42,013 nucleotides of DNA from Microbacteriaceae bacterium (lineage in GTDB: Bacteria; Actinomycetota; Actinomycetes; Actinomycetales; Microbacteriaceae). Location: contig JAODMO010000059.1 in NCBI GenBank assembly GCA_025464995.1, positions 1 to 42,013 of the forward strand, read 5' to 3'. Shown in pieces: positions 41,334-42,013 of the stretch (the first letter of the stretch is position 1; each line of letters opens with the position of its first letter). The notes below the pieces were generated by a model, which was not told the origin of the DNA, made no database searches, and worked only from the letters and a program-made list of their open reading frames with translations. The position numbers and the translations under genes were made by a program.

Positions 41334-42013
41334 GTGAATGACGCTCGTAGAAACAACCGTCGAGTCGGGCTGGCCGTCATCGCCATCTTCGCGGTCATCG
41401 CGCTCTTCGTGGTCCGGCTCGTCGACATCCAGGTCGTCCGCGCCGCCGACCTCAACAGCGACTCGCTGAGCAAGCGATCGGTCGAGCAGGTCACGTACGG
41501 GTCGCGGGGCAACATCGTCGACAGTTCCGGCCAGGTGCTCGCCGACAGCGTCGACCGTTTCGACATCACGGCGTCGCCCCTGCTCGTCGACCCGTTCGAC
41601 CGCGAGGCGAAAGACGGGAAGAGCGTCGAAGTGTCGGTGGAGGAGGCCATCTCCGAGCTCTCCGTCGCGACCGGGGTGCCGGTCGCCGACGTCACCACGG
41701 CACTCACCGAGAAGCCGGAGGCGAACTTCGCCTACGTCGCGAAGTCGGTCACGCTCGAGACCCTGCAGGCCGTGCGCAAGCTCGGCATCCCGTGGACCTA
41801 CGACGTGCTGCACCCCAGCCGCACCTATCCGAACGGCGCCGTCGCCGGCAACCTCGTGGGCTTCATCGGCACCGACGGCCCGCAGGCCGGGCTCGAACTC
41901 TCGCTCAACAGCTGCGTCAAGAGTTCCCAAGGGTCGGCGACGTACGAACGGGGTGCCGACGGCATTCGAATTCCGGGCAGCACGATCACGGCGAAAGAGC
42001 CGAAGGACGGCGG
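41334..42013 (+). CDS. ftsI: Penicillin-binding protein FtsI, 5' part
   Basis: The frame from GTG 41334 stays open for 226 codons to the window edge. It has a short basic N-terminus (MNDARRNNRRVG), one membrane helix (about 12-29), then RLVDIQVVRAADLNSDSLSK and the class B PBP block GSRGNIVDSSGQVLADSVDRF, followed by the dimerisation region (VLHPSRTYPNGAVAGNLVGFIG, with the common RxYPxGxxAxxxxGF pattern). The transpeptidase motifs lie beyond the edge. AAGGAA lies upstream. FtsI cross-links septal peptidoglycan. It is incomplete because the window ends. Confidence 0.92.
   Translation, partial: MNDARRNNRRVGLAVIAIFAVIALFVVRLVDIQVVRAADLNSDSLSKRSVEQVTYGSRGNIVDSSGQVLADSVDRFDITASPLLVDPFDREAKDGKSVEVSVEEAISELSVATGVPVADVTTALTEKPEANFAYVAKSVTLETLQAVRKLGIPWTYDVLHPSRTYPNGAVAGNLVGFIGTDGPQAGLELSLNSCVKSSQGSATYERGADGIRIPGSTITAKEPKDG

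Overview
The window is high-GC DNA with tightly packed genes, many GTG starts, four-base stop/start overlaps and leaderless-looking promoters. The gene content points to an actinomycete, most likely of the family Microbacteriaceae: class II DAHP synthase, garA/ftsR-type FHA and MerR genes, an Rv2175c-type DNA-binding protein beside a PASTA kinase, DUF3040, and an mraZ-led division cluster. The family assignment is inference from content and style. No rRNA, tRNA, CRISPR array, integrase, transposase or phage gene was seen.

Layout. Positions 1-9.2 kb are an accessory stretch. It holds a two-gene NHEJ module (a stand-alone LigD polymerase domain converging on an ATP-dependent ligase), a PAP2 phosphatase, an acyl-CoA synthetase, a glutamine amidotransferase and a VOC protein. 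It also holds several gene remnants: the tail of an amino-acid permease, an eroded thioredoxin-reductase-like flavoprotein behind a LacI-like tail, and a TMEM175-like channel remnant. From 9.2 to 14.2 kb come a flotillin overlapping an adenine/adenosine deaminase, an MpaB-family protein coupled to a 69-aa acidic protein, and an acyltransferase coupled to an S4 RNA-binding protein. From 14.2 to 19.2 kb lies an iron-siderophore uptake cluster: a siderophore-interacting reductase, two FecCD permeases, an ATPase and a binding lipoprotein, with two iron boxes.

From 19.2 to 22.7 kb are an LRV-repeat protein, garA-like FHA protein, two MerR regulators and a ParA ATPase. Pyruvate carboxylase, a second MinD/ParA-type ATPase, peptide deformylase, a FadD15-type acyl-CoA ligase, a ROK glucokinase and an acyltransferase follow to 31.8 kb. 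From 31.9 to 38.5 kb the order DAHP synthase, PASTA kinase, LysM protein, Rv2175c-like protein, polyprenyl synthase resembles the mycobacterial aroG-pknL-Rv2175c-idsA2 neighbourhood. After DUF3040 and a strong terminator, the division/cell-wall cluster starts (mraZ, rsmH, ftsL, ftsI); ftsI runs off the right edge.

How it fits together. The iron cluster is a complete import-and-reduction route, apparently under DtxR/IdeR-type control. The kinase and two proteins from known kinase-substrate families (GarA-like FHA, Rv2175c-like) suggest a signalling link between wall state, central carbon metabolism and division. No clearly new multi-gene system was found. The points most worth a second look are the run of gene remnants between 3.3 and 9.2 kb, the consistent leaderless promoter geometry (including one with an iron box over the start codon), the probable CTG start of a permease gene, and the pseudoknot-like RNA leader before rsmH.
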